A DNA stretch of 64,000 bases from Fischerella sp. CENA71 (GCA_024239075.1 JANBVI010000055.1:184174-248173); one strand, 5' to 3'; shown: positions 35,810-46,029, counted from the first letter of the stretch. The notes: generated from the sequence alone by a model not told the origin. Made by a program: numbers and translations.

Positions 35810-38647
35810 ATGTCTGTGTTTAAAAAGTTGCATAGATATCGTTTTTCAGTTATTGTCTTAACTCTCTGGTTAATTGCGGTTTTGCTACTCAGCAATGGAT
35901 CAGCAACAAGTCACTCTAACGCAATTTCTAGTATAGTAAAAATACATAAAGAAAAAGCATTAAAGAAAACAAGCAAAACTTACGTGACAGAGAATGTTTA
36001 CCAGACAGTACTGGAAAATGGTTTGATTGTGCTGACCAAGGAAGTTCATTCAGCACCAGTAGTGTCAGTACAGGTATGGTATGAAGTTGGCTCTCGCAAC
36101 GAACAAGCAGGTGTAAATGGTATCGCTCACCAATTAGAACACATGATGTTCAAAGGCACAAAAGACCGTCCGGTTCAATTTGGACGTTTGTTTAGTGCTT
36201 TAGGTAGCGACTCTAACGCTTTCACTAGTTATGATCAGACTGCATACTATGGCACAGCAGAACGTGATAAGCTCAACGCTCTGCTGATGCTAGAAGCAGA
36301 CAGAATGCAAAATTCTCTGATTGATGCAGAAAAATTAGCAAGTGAAAAGCGGGTGGTAATTTCTGAGTTACAAGGTTACGAAAATAGCCCAGAATATCGC
36401 CTGAATCGTGCGGTGTTACAAAAAGTATTTCCTGAACATCCTTATGGCTTACCTGTAGGTGGCACTAAAGCTGATGTTGAGAAATTTCAGGTTAAACAGG
36501 TACAAGAATACTACCGTAAATTCTACAGACCCGACAATGCTGTTTTGGTAATTGTCGGTGATTTTGATACAGCTAAAACTCTGAAAGTTGTTAAAGGTTT
36601 ATTTGGGAAAATCCAGAAAAGTCAAGAACCAAGTGTTAAGAGTCAAGTATCAAGCGTCAAGAGTCAACAAGGGATAGTTAATACTCAAAAAGTTTCCCAC
36701 TCTCCTATAGTCTTGCGTGAACCGGGAGCAAATGCATTATTACATGCGATCTATCCTTTACCAAATGTAAATCATCCTGATATCCCAGCATTAGATGTGA
36801 TGGATTACATCTTGACAGAGGGACGGAACTCTCGCCTAGATCAAGCATTGGTAGAATCTGGGATGGCAACTGATGTCACAGGTTCCATTGTGAGTTTGCG
36901 GGAAGCTGGTTGGTATGAATTATCTGTGACTGCTACACCTGGTGAAGACTTGAAAAAAATTGATGCAGTCATGCAAAAGGCGATCGCAACTCTGGCTTCA
37001 CAGCAAGCAAAAGTAGAAGAGGTAAAGCGCGCTAAAGCACAGTTAGAAGCTGCTGTAGTTTTGAATAACCGTGATATTACTAGTCAAGCGATGCAACTTG
37101 GTAACGATCAAACTACAGCTGGTGATTATCAATATACAGATCGCTATCTAGCAGCAGTCCGTCGGGTAACTGCTACGGATGTGCAACGTGTTGCAAATAA
37201 ATACTTAAAACCAAAAATACGCTCATTTGGCATTTTTGAACCAACTCAAATCCAAGCATCACAAAAGAGTGATGAAAAATCACATTCCACACTCATAAAC
37301 GAAAATTTCTCAGATAATACATCTAAAGTAGCTACAGAGGTGATGAAATATTTACCACCTGTAGATTTGACAACACATCCTACTAACCTGACTTTACCAG
37401 AGCAATTCAAATTATCTAATGGGATTGAGCTGTTGTTGTTACCAGACAACAGTACTCCAACAGTAACTTTAAGCGGCTATATTAAAGCTGGTAATGAATT
37501 TGACCCAAAAGATAAAGTCGGACTCGCATCTCTTGTCGCAGAGAACTTGATGAACGGGACTAAAACTAGAGATGTGTTGGCGATCGCAAAGAGTTTAGAT
37601 GAACGCGGTGCTAGTTTAGATTTTGAATCTTATCGTGAAGGAACAGAAATTCAAGGTAGCGCTTTGGCAGGAGACTTGCCTATTGTTTTACATATTTTAG
37701 CAGATGTAATCAAAAATCCAACTTTTCCAGCTAAAGAATTAGAACTGACTCGACAACAAGCTTTAACTGACCTGAAAGAAGAATTAGACGATCCTACAGA
37801 AGTTGCGAAAAGAACATTTGTGCAATCTGTGTATCCGAAAACCCATCCACTGCACAAATTTGCGACAGCAAAAACTTTGCAGCGCATTCGCCGACAAGAT
37901 TTAATTACTTTTAAAACACAGCACTACCGTCCAGAGACAACAGTGCTAACACTCGTAGGAGATTTTGATTCGAAGAATGTGCGATCGCTCATTGAAGCTG
38001 AATTCGGTAACTGGAAAGTTAGTGGTCAAGCTCCAAAAATAGAATATCCTGTCGTATCGATACCAAATAAAATTGTCCGTCTCAATCCGGTATTACCAGG
38101 CAAAACCCAAGCTGTTACTTATATGGGTAACACAGGGATTAAGCGCAATGACCAGCGATATTACGCAGCTTTGGTGTTAAATCAGATATTGGGTGGTGAT
38201 ACTTTATCTAGTAGGTTGGGAGCAGAAGTACGCGATCGTCAAGGTCTAACTTACGGAATTTATAGCACCTTCCAAGTAGGGCAAAACATTGGTATATTTT
38301 TGATTGAAATGCAAACAGCACCGGAAGATACCACTCGTGCCATTAACAGTACCCGCCGACTACTAAAGGAAATTCATCAGCAAGGTGTTACCTCTGAGGA
38401 ATTAGAAACAGCAAAGCGCACATTGATCAGTAACTACAATGTTTCCCTTGCCAATCCAGACGAATTGTCATACAAAATTTTGATGAACAAAGTGTACGGA
38501 TTGGATAAAAAAGAATTGCACTCTTTTGTGAGTAAAATCGCATCAGTCACCCTTGAGCAAGTCAATCAAGCCGGTCGTGAGTTACTTCATCCAGATAAAA
38601 TTGTAGTTGTGACTGCTGGACCAACGGTAGTAGCAGAAAGTCGTTAG
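35810..38647 (+). CDS. M16 family zinc peptidase with two M16 modules
   Basis: The 945-residue protein has a hydrophobic N-terminal segment (FSVIVLTLWLIAVLLLSNG, residues 12-30), probably a signal or membrane anchor. An active M16 half follows (about 60-490), with the inverted motif HQLEH (H107, E110, H111) and the downstream Glu pair E179/E186. The second, non-catalytic M16 half (about 525-940) contains RQGLTYGIYSTFQ, the usual Arg/Tyr substrate-binding site. It is a likely periplasmic or envelope peptidase of the processing-protease/pitrilysin type. At about residues 270-292 a linker (SQEPSVKSQVSSVKSQ) is encoded by AGTCAAG-type repeat DNA. The cupredoxin gene follows in the same direction. 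Confidence 0.92.
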   Translation: MSVFKKLHRYRFSVIVLTLWLIAVLLLSNGSATSHSNAISSIVKIHKEKALKKTSKTYVTENVYQTVLENGLIVLTKEVHSAPVVSVQVWYEVGSRNEQAGVNGIAHQLEHMMFKGTKDRPVQFGRLFSALGSDSNAFTSYDQTAYYGTAERDKLNALLMLEADRMQNSLIDAEKLASEKRVVISELQGYENSPEYRLNRAVLQKVFPEHPYGLPVGGTKADVEKFQVKQVQEYYRKFYRPDNAVLVIVGDFDTAKTLKVVKGLFGKIQKSQEPSVKSQVSSVKSQQGIVNTQKVSHSPIVLREPGANALLHAIYPLPNVNHPDIPALDVMDYILTEGRNSRLDQALVESGMATDVTGSIVSLREAGWYELSVTATPGEDLKKIDAVMQKAIATLASQQAKVEEVKRAKAQLEAAVVLNNRDITSQAMQLGNDQTTAGDYQYTDRYLAAVRRVTATDVQRVANKYLKPKIRSFGIFEPTQIQASQKSDEKSHSTLINENFSDNTSKVATEVMKYLPPVDLTTHPTNLTLPEQFKLSNGIELLLLPDNSTPTVTLSGYIKAGNEFDPKDKVGLASLVAENLMNGTKTRDVLAIAKSLDERGASLDFESYREGTEIQGSALAGDLPIVLHILADVIKNPTFPAKELELTRQQALTDLKEELDDPTEVAKRTFVQSVYPKTHPLHKFATAKTLQRIRRQDLITFKTQHYRPETTVLTLVGDFDSKNVRSLIEAEFGNWKVSGQAPKIEYPVVSIPNKIVRLNPVLPGKTQAVTYMGNTGIKRNDQRYYAALVLNQILGGDTLSSRLGAEVRDRQGLTYGIYSTFQVGQNIGIFLIEMQTAPEDTTRAINSTRRLLKEIHQQGVTSEELETAKRTLISNYNVSLANPDELSYKILMNKVYGLDKKELHSFVSKIASVTLEQVNQAGRELLHPDKIVVVTAGPTVVAESR
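36620..36672. repeat. AGTCAAG-type heptamer repeat in the M16 coding region
   Basis: AGTCAAGAACCAAGTGTTAA and AGAGTCAAGTATCAAGCGTC form degenerate 7-bp units inside the gene, coding for a Ser/Val/Lys/Gln linker between the catalytic lobes. Confidence 0.6.
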
Positions 38648-38705
38648 GCATTAGTCAATGGTCAATGGTCATTGATCAAGATTTACTACTTGTTACAAAG
38701 GACAA

Positions 38706-39176
38706 ATGACAAAAGTATTCCTAGAAATGTTACAACGTATAGGCTTTGTAATAGTAATTCTCCTGAGTTTAACAGTCTTTATTGCTACTCCAGTGGAAGC
38801 AGTAAGCTTATCTGGGGATTTACTGAAGCAGCCACCTACAGAAATTAAAGTTAGCCTTGGTAATTCTGCCAACGAACTTAAGTATGAGCCAAATCATTTA
38901 GAATTGGTAGCTGGTAAACGGTACAAACTTAAGCTGACCAATCCTAGCAATCAAAAGCATTACTTTACTGCCAAGGATTTTGCTGATGGGATTTGGACAC
39001 AGAAAGTCGAAGCCGGCAAAGTGGAAGTAAAAGGTGCCATTCATGAAATGGAACTCAAGCCAGGCGCTGAAGCTGAGTGGGTATTTGTACCACTTAAGCC
39101 TGGTAAGTATGGCTTACATTGTCCAATCCCAGGACATACCGAAGCTGGGATGACAGGAGATATTGTGATTCAGTGA
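38706..39176 (+). CDS. cupredoxin (plastocyanin-like) domain protein
   Basis: The 156-residue protein has an N-terminal signal sequence (FVIVILLSLTVFIATPVEA, cleavage near residue 32) and a single cupredoxin domain. It carries a complete type-1 copper site: H85 (NQKHYFT), C139 and H144 (LHCPIPGH) and M149 (EAGM). It should be a secreted or lumenal blue-copper protein. It differs from plastocyanin in length and sequence and may be a minor electron carrier or copper-binding protein. AAGGA lies just upstream of the ATG at 38706. It follows the M16 peptidase gene. Confidence 0.87.
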   Translation: MTKVFLEMLQRIGFVIVILLSLTVFIATPVEAVSLSGDLLKQPPTEIKVSLGNSANELKYEPNHLELVAGKRYKLKLTNPSNQKHYFTAKDFADGIWTQKVEAGKVEVKGAIHEMELKPGAEAEWVFVPLKPGKYGLHCPIPGHTEAGMTGDIVIQ

Positions 39177-39526
39177 ACAGTTATCAGTTATCAGTTACCA
39201 GTTACTAATATGCCGATGTCATCAGCGTACTGCAAAGGAAAAGTACGCATGGAGCAGACAGCATATTTCAATGTTTTTGATTCTCGCAGCACTCAAACCT
39301 GTATAGCGAACTTTGTATCTTAATTTGTAGTGTTAGACCATCGCACCTAAGGTGAAAAAGGCGGAAGTCAAAAGGTAAAAATACGTTAACTTAAATATAG
39401 ATATTATTTTTCAACTAACCTCAGCCGCTTGTACAGTAGTTACTAGTTGCTTCAAACAACAAACAACGAACAACGAACAACGAAAAACGAAAAAAGCAGC
39501 AAGGCGCAAATCACTACTTATCCCCC
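39177..39526. repeat. 350-bp intergenic region with two heptamer arrays
   Basis: CAGTTATCAGTTATCAGTTA (39177-39200) lies next to the cupredoxin stop, and AACAACGAACAACGAACAAC with AACAACGAAAAACGAAAAAA (39450-39496) lies upstream of map. Both have a 7-bp period. Between them is unremarkable sequence without ORFs; the map promoter should be here. Confidence 0.65.
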
Positions 39527-40354
39527 ATGAACATTCTAAGTAACCTGCTTTCTCAACCAACTCAAAATAACCGTCCCAAAAGACAACGCAGAGGTATTGA
39601 AATTAAGTCGCCACGTGAAATTGAAATTATGCGGCAATCAGCTAAAATTGTGGCAACTGTATTGAAAGAAATTTCTGAGTTGGTACAGCCAGGAATGACC
39701 ACTGCTGACTTAGATGCTTATGCGGAAAAACGCATTCGAGAAATGGGTGCTACACCTAGTTTCAAAGGCTATCATGGTTTTCCTGGTTCTATTTGCTCCA
39801 GTATCAATAATGAAGTAGTGCATGGTATTCCCAATAAAAAGAAAGTGATTCGGGCTGGGGATGTTTTAAAAGTAGATACAGGAGCTTATTACGAAGGTTT
39901 TCATGGTGACTCTTGTATTACCATTGCTGTAGGTGAAGTTACTTCAGAAGCTGCGAGATTGATTCGTGTTGCCGAAGAAGCACTTTATAAAGGTATTGAA
40001 CAGGTAAAAGCCGGAAATTACCTGATGGATATTGCAGGTGCAATTGAAGATCATGTCAAAGTTAATAAATTAACCGTAGTTGAAGATTTTACCGGGCATG
40101 GTGTCGGTCGTAACCTCCACGAAGAACCATCTGTGTTCAACTTCCGTACTCACGATATGCCAAATGTTAAACTGCGTGCGGGAATGACGCTGGCAATTGA
40201 GCCAATTTTAAATGCTGGATCTAAGTATACACGGATACTAGCAGACCGTTGGACAGCTGTGACTGTGGATAATGCTCTGTCGGCTCAATTCGAGCATACT
40301 GTGTTGGTGACAGAAACAGGCTACGAAATTTTAACTGATCGTGCTTTGGTGTAA
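39527..40354 (+). CDS. map: methionine aminopeptidase, type I
   Basis: The 275-residue enzyme has the metal-binding residues of Met[20 protein letters not shown] (two Asp), [14 protein letters not shown] (His), AIEPIL (Glu) and QFEHTVLV (Glu). It removes the N-terminal Met from new proteins in the cytoplasm. A Lys/Arg-rich N-terminal extension of about 20 residues ([14 protein letters not shown]) precedes the core. The ATG at 39527 is used. It is a stand-alone gene converging with the cupB operon. Confidence 0.95.
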   Translation: MNILSNLLSQPTQNNRPKRQRRGIEIKSPREIEIMRQSAKIVATVLKEISELVQPGMTTADLDAYAEKRIREMGATPSFKGYHGFPGSICSSINNEVVHGIPNKKKVIRAGDVLKVDTGAYYEGFHGDSCITIAVGEVTSEAARLIRVAEEALYKGIEQVKAGNYLMDIAGAIEDHVKVNKLTVVEDFTGHGVGRNLHEEPSVFNFRTHDMPNVKLRAGMTLAIEPILNAGSKYTRILADRWTAVTVDNALSAQFEHTVLVTETGYEILTDRALV

Positions 40355-40590
40355 TTGCTACCACATGATATGTATTAAGGTGTGTTAATTGAACTAACGC
40401 ACCCAAAAATAAAATACGTATGGCAAATCTTAGGGAAAGTTTGTATCTTAAAAAAGTGCAAAGTTTTCGATCATGAGTCAGATAAGTGGAATTAAAGCTT
40501 GGAGCGATCGCATTTTTGACTTTCTAACTGGAAGCCACTTATATGCGATCGCTCAAATAAGATTTTAATAATAATTGGGTAAGAATTTGG

Positions 40591-41721
40591 CTAACTATTA
40601 ACATCCATTAACCGCGATGTTTGCAACCTATCCATCCACTTTTCTAAATAAACTCGATTCAGTTCTTGTTCTTTTGGATCTTGAGTATCCGCAGGATAAG
40701 GCATTAATCCTAAAATTGCGGCGCTAGTAACGCAGAACATCGATTTTTGAAAAGTCTGACAAATTTGTACTCGCAAATCATCTTCTCCCCGACGACTGCG
40801 GCGATAAACTTCATGTAGATATTCTGGGAGAAAATGACGCATATCTTGCATTAACAATGTGGGAGGAATACCCGCACCGCCGATTGGTAACGGATCAGCA
40901 TACAAAGCACCGTACTGAAATCTCGCTTGGTCTGGTGGAATTTGATATGCTTGGGCATTGTAGGAAACTGTGCCAGGGAAAGGTGTTCCTCTAAAGAAAA
41001 CTGCTTCTACATAAGGAATTGCTGTATCTGCCAAGAAAGTTAAGCCAAGGCTAGCAGGAAGAAGATCATAGACTTGATCTTTAATTTTGACAGAGTAGGT
41101 AATTGGCTTAGTTGCAGCTTCTACTAAACCAAGTTTGATGTGATCTACGACTTGGGGAATTGATTTAATTTTGCCTTGATCATAGAGGTCTGATAAGCTG
41201 AGAAAAATATCAGCCATCACGCGCCAAAATTGACCTAAGCCACTGTAATAAGAAGTAACGCGCAACTGTTCAATTAGAAAATCGGGAAAAAGTTGATTAA
41301 TTCCCAACATGAGCGGATTATTTTTAAACTTAGCTGCAATTACAACTTTAGCTCTTTGTTGAAAATCTTTTGTGTCTAAATATTGATCTAATCCACCGCC
41401 TCCATGCCAAAACATGGCTTTCATGCAATACTCGGCATACTCAAAATTAATGCGATCGTGCCACCAGTGACGCATTAATTTCTGGAAAGTAATTTCGCCA
41501 TTAAAATATTTGAAAAAAGGGAAAAAAACTAAAAATTGATTTTCGGCAATATAGATCAGATTTTTGGAATAAGCATCTAAAACAACGCCGTAGCTTTTCA
41601 GGATACCAACTACTTCTAATACATTTTCTGGGCAGTCGCGAAGTAATGCTTCGCCAGTTTGTAATCGTTTAATATATTCCGCTAATGGATGGTGAGCAGG
41701 GTTTTTTTTAGTAGTTACCAT
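40591..41721 (-). CDS. cupB: CO2 hydration protein CupB/ChpX
   Basis: The 376-residue protein belongs to the ChpX/ChpY (CupA/CupB) family, with conserved FFKYFNGEITFQKLMRHWWH, FEYAEYCMKAMFWHGGGGLD and YGALYADPLPIGGAGIPPT. It is thought to hydrate CO2 to bicarbonate while bound to NdhD/NdhF of the NDH-1MS' complex on thylakoids. Length (376, not about 445) and gene order ndhF-ndhD-cup next to the ccm operon favour CupB (constitutive system) over CupA. It is the last gene of the minus-strand ndhF4-ndhD4-cupB operon, separated from ndhD4 by a G-rich repeat element. Confidence 0.88.
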   Translation of the reverse strand: MVTTKKNPAHHPLAEYIKRLQTGEALLRDCPENVLEVVGILKSYGVVLDAYSKNLIYIAENQFLVFFPFFKYFNGEITFQKLMRHWWHDRINFEYAEYCMKAMFWHGGGGLDQYLDTKDFQQRAKVVIAAKFKNNPLMLGINQLFPDFLIEQLRVTSYYSGLGQFWRVMADIFLSLSDLYDQGKIKSIPQVVDHIKLGLVEAATKPITYSVKIKDQVYDLLPASLGLTFLADTAIPYVEAVFFRGTPFPGTVSYNAQAYQIPPDQARFQYGALYADPLPIGGAGIPPTLLMQDMRHFLPEYLHEVYRRSRRGEDDLRVQICQTFQKSMFCVTSAAILGLMPYPADTQDPKEQELNRVYLEKWMDRLQTSRLMDVNS

Positions 41722-41734
41722 TGCATTTCTCCTG

Positions 41735-41888
41735 AAGAAAGGGGTCGGGGAAAGGGGATTGGGGATTGGGGATTGGGGGTTGGGGATTGGGGATTGAGGA
41801 TTGGGGATTTGGGATTAATTATTCTAGACGTCTCCCTCCTTCCTTGTCCCCCGCGTCCTCCCTGTCCTCGATCCCTTTTCCCCAATCC
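41735..41888. repeat. G-rich/C-rich inverted element between ndhD4 and cupB
   Basis: Many GGGGATT heptamers (GGGGATTGGGGATTGGGGAT near 41755) face CCCTCCTTCC and CCCAATCCCTAATTTCCGAT on the right. Same design as the elements at 11250, 20980, 35480 and 43390. Confidence 0.75.
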
Positions 41889-43385
41889 CTAATTTCCGAT
41901 CCTTTGCACTGAGACATGAGCAACAACACTTTGAGTATTGGCTATTGCTGTTGTTGTTGCTTCACTCCAATGGGTTAACCAAGCGGGTTGGATACCTAGA
42001 ATGACGATCAAGATGGCTAGAACGATCGCTGGAGTGCGATCGCTCCAATATACTCGCGGTAGGTTTGTAACTTGTGCTGATAAGCGTCCAAAAAATGCCC
42101 GATTGGTGAGAAGTAGGAAGTAAACCGCAGTTAATCCTGTACCAATCATGGATAACAAAGTTTGTACAGGAAAAACTGCAAAACTGGCGCGAAAAACGAC
42201 GAATTCCGCAATAAATCCGACCATTCCTGGAATACCAGCGCTTGCCATGACTCCGAGTACTATCAAGCTGCCAATTACAGGCATACCTCGTTCTGGGTTC
42301 AACAGTCCCCGCAGCACATCTAAATCACGGCTACCTGCTTTTTTATACACGACTCCCACTAATAAAAATAGTAGTGCAGAGATTAAACCGTGGCTAATCA
42401 TTTGCATTACAGTCCCTAATATGCTTAATGGGGTAGCAGCAGCAGCAGCTAGCAGTATATAACCCATATGTCCAATGGAACTGTATGCCACCATCTTTTT
42501 CATGTCTTTTTGGGCGATCGCACAGGATGCACCATAAAGCACGCTGATTACTGCCCAAGTTGCCAAAGCGGGAGCTAGATATTTCCAAGCATCTGGTAAC
42601 AAGAACATGCCAAAGCGCAGTAAGCCGTAAGTTCCCAACTTCAACAATACCCCAGCTAACAGGACTGAAATTGGTGTGGAAGCTTCGACGTGGGCATCTG
42701 GCAACCAAGTATGAAAAGGAACCAAGGGAATCTTAATGCCAAAACCAACTAAAATCCCTGCCAACAGCAAAATTTGTGTTGCTAAAGGTAAGCCTTTGCT
42801 GTTTAAAGTTTCTAAAGCAAAGCTAGGTGAACCACTCAGCCACACTAAACCAAGGAAACTTGCCAAAATTAAAATGCCAGAAAAAGCGGTATAAATCAAA
42901 AATTTTGTTGCTGCATAACCGCGTCTTTGACCACCCCAAATGGCAATTAGTAGATAAAGTGGGATGAGTTCTAACTCGTAAAACAGGAAGAATAGTAGTA
43001 AATCCTGGGCGAGAAATGCTCCAGTGACACCCGCACTCAACAGCAAAAGTAAAGAGTAATAAAATCGCGGGCGTTGTATGTCTTCGTCTGTACTATAAAC
43101 GGCAATACAAGTTAAAAGTCCATTCAACAGTAGCAAAGGCAATGATAAACCATCTATACCCAAATGATAGTTCAGACCTAAAGCATCTATCCAAGGTAAG
43201 AATTCAGTAAATTGTTGACCAACGATGGTTGGGTTAAACTTAACTGCTAGAAGAACTATCCACACAAAAGCCAAACTGGCAAATACTAATGCGATGCTAC
43301 GAGATAGTTTTCCATTCATGCCAACAGGCAAGAAACCAATTAAAGCTGCACCCAATAACGGCAGCAAAATTAAAACACTGAGCAT
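41889..43385 (-). CDS. ndhD4: NDH-1 subunit NdhD4 (CO2-uptake type)
   Basis: The 498-residue polytopic membrane protein of the NuoM/NdhD family has LLLFFLFYELELIPLYLLIA and [20 protein letters not shown], with the conserved Glu and the HTWLPDAH motif. It differs clearly from ndhD1 in this window and sits between ndhF and cupB genes, the arrangement of the CO2-uptake complex. It pumps protons and anchors CupB at the membrane arm end. The 4 rather than 3 designation rests on cupB and on the neighbouring ccm operon, not on a phylogeny. Confidence 0.88.
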   Translation of the reverse strand: MLSVLILLPLLGAALIGFLPVGMNGKLSRSIALVFASLAFVWIVLLAVKFNPTIVGQQFTEFLPWIDALGLNYHLGIDGLSLPLLLLNGLLTCIAVYSTDEDIQRPRFYYSLLLLLSAGVTGAFLAQDLLLFFLFYELELIPLYLLIAIWGGQRRGYAATKFLIYTAFSGILILASFLGLVWLSGSPSFALETLNSKGLPLATQILLLAGILVGFGIKIPLVPFHTWLPDAHVEASTPISVLLAGVLLKLGTYGLLRFGMFLLPDAWKYLAPALATWAVISVLYGASCAIAQKDMKKMVAYSSIGHMGYILLAAAAATPLSILGTVMQMISHGLISALLFLLVGVVYKKAGSRDLDVLRGLLNPERGMPVIGSLIVLGVMASAGIPGMVGFIAEFVVFRASFAVFPVQTLLSMIGTGLTAVYFLLLTNRAFFGRLSAQVTNLPRVYWSDRTPAIVLAILIVILGIQPAWLTHWSEATTTAIANTQSVVAHVSVQRIGN

Positions 43386-43389
43386 AGAG

Positions 43390-43535
43390 GATAGGGGATA
43401 GGGGATAAAGGATTAGGAATAGGGAATAGGGGATTGGGGATTGGGATTGGGATTGGGAGAAATTTATTGTTTTTCCTCGTTGTCTACCTTCCCGTGTCTT
43501 CCCTGTCCCCAATCCCCGATCCCTGATCGCCGATC
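43390..43535. repeat. G-rich/C-rich inverted element between ndhF4 and ndhD4
   Basis: GGGGATAGGGGATAAAGGAT and GGGGATTGGGGATTGGGATT face CCCTGTCCCCAATCCCCGAT and CCCTGATCGCCGATC. It is the fifth copy of this family, and both gaps of the ndhF4-ndhD4-cupB operon contain one. Confidence 0.75.
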
Positions 43536-43537
43536 AC

Positions 43538-45394
43538 CTAAAAAGGCAATTTCTCCAGCAAACCTAATGACCAGCTGATGAAGAAACCTAGTATGCTGAT
43601 GCCGACAAGGATGGTGAGTAGATATCCTTGTGATTGCCCGGAGATGCTGTATTTCAAACTTTGTCCACCAAAAATTGCTGCAAATCCTACCAAGTTAACT
43701 AGGCCATCTACTATGTAGCGATCGCTCCAAGCGGATATTTTAGAAAGTATGGCCACTGCACTAACTACTGTGAACTTATAAATCCGGTCGATGTAGAAGT
43801 CATATCCCAGCAAATCTTGTACAAATCTCCAAGCTAATATTCTCGAACGTGACCAAGCTTTGTGGAGATACATCGTCGAACCAATACCTACTCCTAATAG
43901 TGTGGAAAATACGAGCATTCCCACTACATACCAACTGATGCTTTCCCAGGTTGGTAGCAGATACCACTGCTGCAACATTATGGGTAGTAATAAGGTGATA
44001 ATTGTCAGAGTTACCATTGGAAACGCCATTGGCCAAGGTGCTTCGGGGGCGCGACGGGTTTTCTGTTGTGGTTCTCCCCAGAAGACTAACCGGAATACTC
44101 GTGTTAAATTCAATGCCGTCAAGCCATTCACAAGTACTAATATCCAAACTACCCAAGGGCTGATGATTGCCAAGCCGTCAGCCCAAGACAACATCGCCCA
44201 AAAGCTTCCCAAGGGTAACAAACTTACCATCCCAGCAGAACCAACCACAAAGGCGGTGGTAGTTGCTGGCATTCGTGACCATAAGCCGCCCATTTCGGTT
44301 AAATCTTGACTACTAGTAGTATAAATTACTGAACCAGTACTCATAAATAATAATGCTTTGGCGATCGCATGGGTAAACAGCAAAATTAGAGCCACGCCTC
44401 CTTGCTGTAAGCCTACTGCCAAGAATACTAAGCCCATGTATGCACTGGTGGAGTGAGATAGGGCCCGTTTAATATCAGTTTGGGCGATCGATACCAAAGA
44501 TGCACCAACTGCTGTGACTGTACCAATAATGATCAGAGTGTTGAGAGCAAATGGTGATAAGGCTAAAATGGGTTGCAATTTATACAATATATAAGCACCG
44601 CCAGCTACCACCATGGAATTTCGCATCACTGAAGCTGGGTTAGGTCCTTCCATTGCTTCATCTAACCACAAGTGCAGTGGAAATTGAGCACATTTACCAG
44701 CAGGCCCAGCAATTAATGCCAATCCCAATAAACTTGAAGTTAAAGGGCTAAGTTGTGCTGTTTGCGCCCACTCATATAAATCAGAAAAATTCAAACTACC
44801 TGCTTTGGTTGCTAGTGTAACTACTCCCATCAGCAGCAACAAGTCTCCTACCCGTTTGGTTAAAAACGCATCTCGTGCCGCTGTAACTACCAGTGGTTGA
44901 GCATACCAAAATCCTACAAGCAAGTAGGTAGAAAGAGTTAGCATTTCTAGCAATGCATAGCTGAGAAACAGGGAATCACTTACTGCTAAACCGCTGAGGG
45001 CTGCTTCAAAAAAGCCCATTAAGGCAAAAAACCGAGCCAATGACCAGTCTTTTTCCATGTAACCCAAAGCGTAAATTTGCGCTAGTAAGCTTAATCCTGC
45101 AATTAAAACTGTTGCTCCAACACTAACTGGTGAGATTTCCAAAACAAACGATATGTTTAAATCCGCCGCACTAAACCAGGTAATGACAAAATTTTCTGGT
45201 TCTCCATTCCAAATATCCTTGAATACAACCAGGCTATGGATAAAAGCCAAAACAGTTGTCAATAAATTAAAATATGCTGCTGGTCTTGGTCCAGTACGGC
45301 GAACTATTCCCATTGCCCAAGGCAAGGTCAAAATTGCTCCTAATAAGCTATAAAATGGTATCCACCAAGTTGTTGAGAACAAAAATTCATTCAT
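43538..45394 (-). CDS. ndhF4: NDH-1 subunit NdhF4 (CO2-uptake type)
   Basis: The 618-residue NuoL/NdhF-type antiporter subunit has GPAGKCAQFPLHLWLDEAME and GPNPASVMRNSMVVAGGAYIL. The usual HTWLPDAMEGPTPVSA of NdhF1 is replaced by HLWLDEAMEGPNPASV, as in CO2-uptake NdhF3/F4 proteins. A long C-terminal helix region follows. It forms the distal membrane arm with NdhD4 and carries CupB. AAGGAAA lies about 7 nt upstream of the ATG at 45392-45394. It heads the operon and is divergent from ccmK1 across a 635-bp region. Confidence 0.88.
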   Translation of the reverse strand: MNEFLFSTTWWIPFYSLLGAILTLPWAMGIVRRTGPRPAAYFNLLTTVLAFIHSLVVFKDIWNGEPENFVITWFSAADLNISFVLEISPVSVGATVLIAGLSLLAQIYALGYMEKDWSLARFFALMGFFEAALSGLAVSDSLFLSYALLEMLTLSTYLLVGFWYAQPLVVTAARDAFLTKRVGDLLLLMGVVTLATKAGSLNFSDLYEWAQTAQLSPLTSSLLGLALIAGPAGKCAQFPLHLWLDEAMEGPNPASVMRNSMVVAGGAYILYKLQPILALSPFALNTLIIIGTVTAVGASLVSIAQTDIKRALSHSTSAYMGLVFLAVGLQQGGVALILLFTHAIAKALLFMSTGSVIYTTSSQDLTEMGGLWSRMPATTTAFVVGSAGMVSLLPLGSFWAMLSWADGLAIISPWVVWILVLVNGLTALNLTRVFRLVFWGEPQQKTRRAPEAPWPMAFPMVTLTIITLLLPIMLQQWYLLPTWESISWYVVGMLVFSTLLGVGIGSTMYLHKAWSRSRILAWRFVQDLLGYDFYIDRIYKFTVVSAVAILSKISAWSDRYIVDGLVNLVGFAAIFGGQSLKYSISGQSQGYLLTILVGISILGFFISWSLGLLEKLPF

Positions 45395-46029
45395 TTAAAT
45401 TTTCCTTGATGTCTCAGCTTGTAATTCTTCGCTTTGCTAAATGAAATGCATTCATTAAACTCTATGATTAAAAGATTTAAATACTATTAAACAGCATTAA
45501 TTTGCTTTTGCTGCTTGCTCATTAGGAAAGAAAGACTAATATTTACTATAAAGTTTTTCTTATTTAAATCTATGCTAACCTTCATCTACATCACTCGAAA
45601 TTTCTATCGCGAAAAGAACTATTTATCTCATACATAACAGAAACTTATACATTTTTTACAACTATTTTAGTGCAAACAGCAAAAACCGAGGAAAGACACC
45701 AATACTACTTTGTAGCTTGCTTGTCGTTCCCCTAGAGACAGGATTTACGTTTCTATGAACTGGTTTCAGCAAATATGATAAAGAAATTATAAAACAGAAG
45801 TAGGTACTCTAGGAATCCGTGAAGATTGGTTGAGAATAATACACATATAAAAAGTTGTTAAGTTTTTTTAAACTATTTTATTATAAACTATTATACTAAT
45901 TTATATTGTCAGGGGAGCCAAGCTTTCTTATGCTTAATTTGAGAACAGTTATTTAGCTCAAGATGAGCATCCCCGTCAGAATTTTCAATAAAAGAGTACT
46001 AATTGCATTAATTGTGTAGGAGTCCTGCG
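45395..46029. promoter_or_regulatory. 635-bp shared regulatory region between ndhF4 and the ccm operon
   Basis: The longest gene-free stretch in the window separates two divergent carbon-concentrating operons, so both promoters must lie here. The sequence is AT-rich. One TTA-N8-TAA match at 45487-45500 fits the loose consensus reported for CmpR/CcmR-type LysR regulators, but such matches are common in AT-rich DNA. TAGGAG at 46018-46023 is the ccmK1 ribosome-binding site. No small ORF looked convincing. Confidence 0.6.

Noticed and set aside
43860-44309. 149-codon plus-strand ORF opposite ndhF4
   Set aside because: Antisense of a clear ndhF coding region; no recognisable motif.
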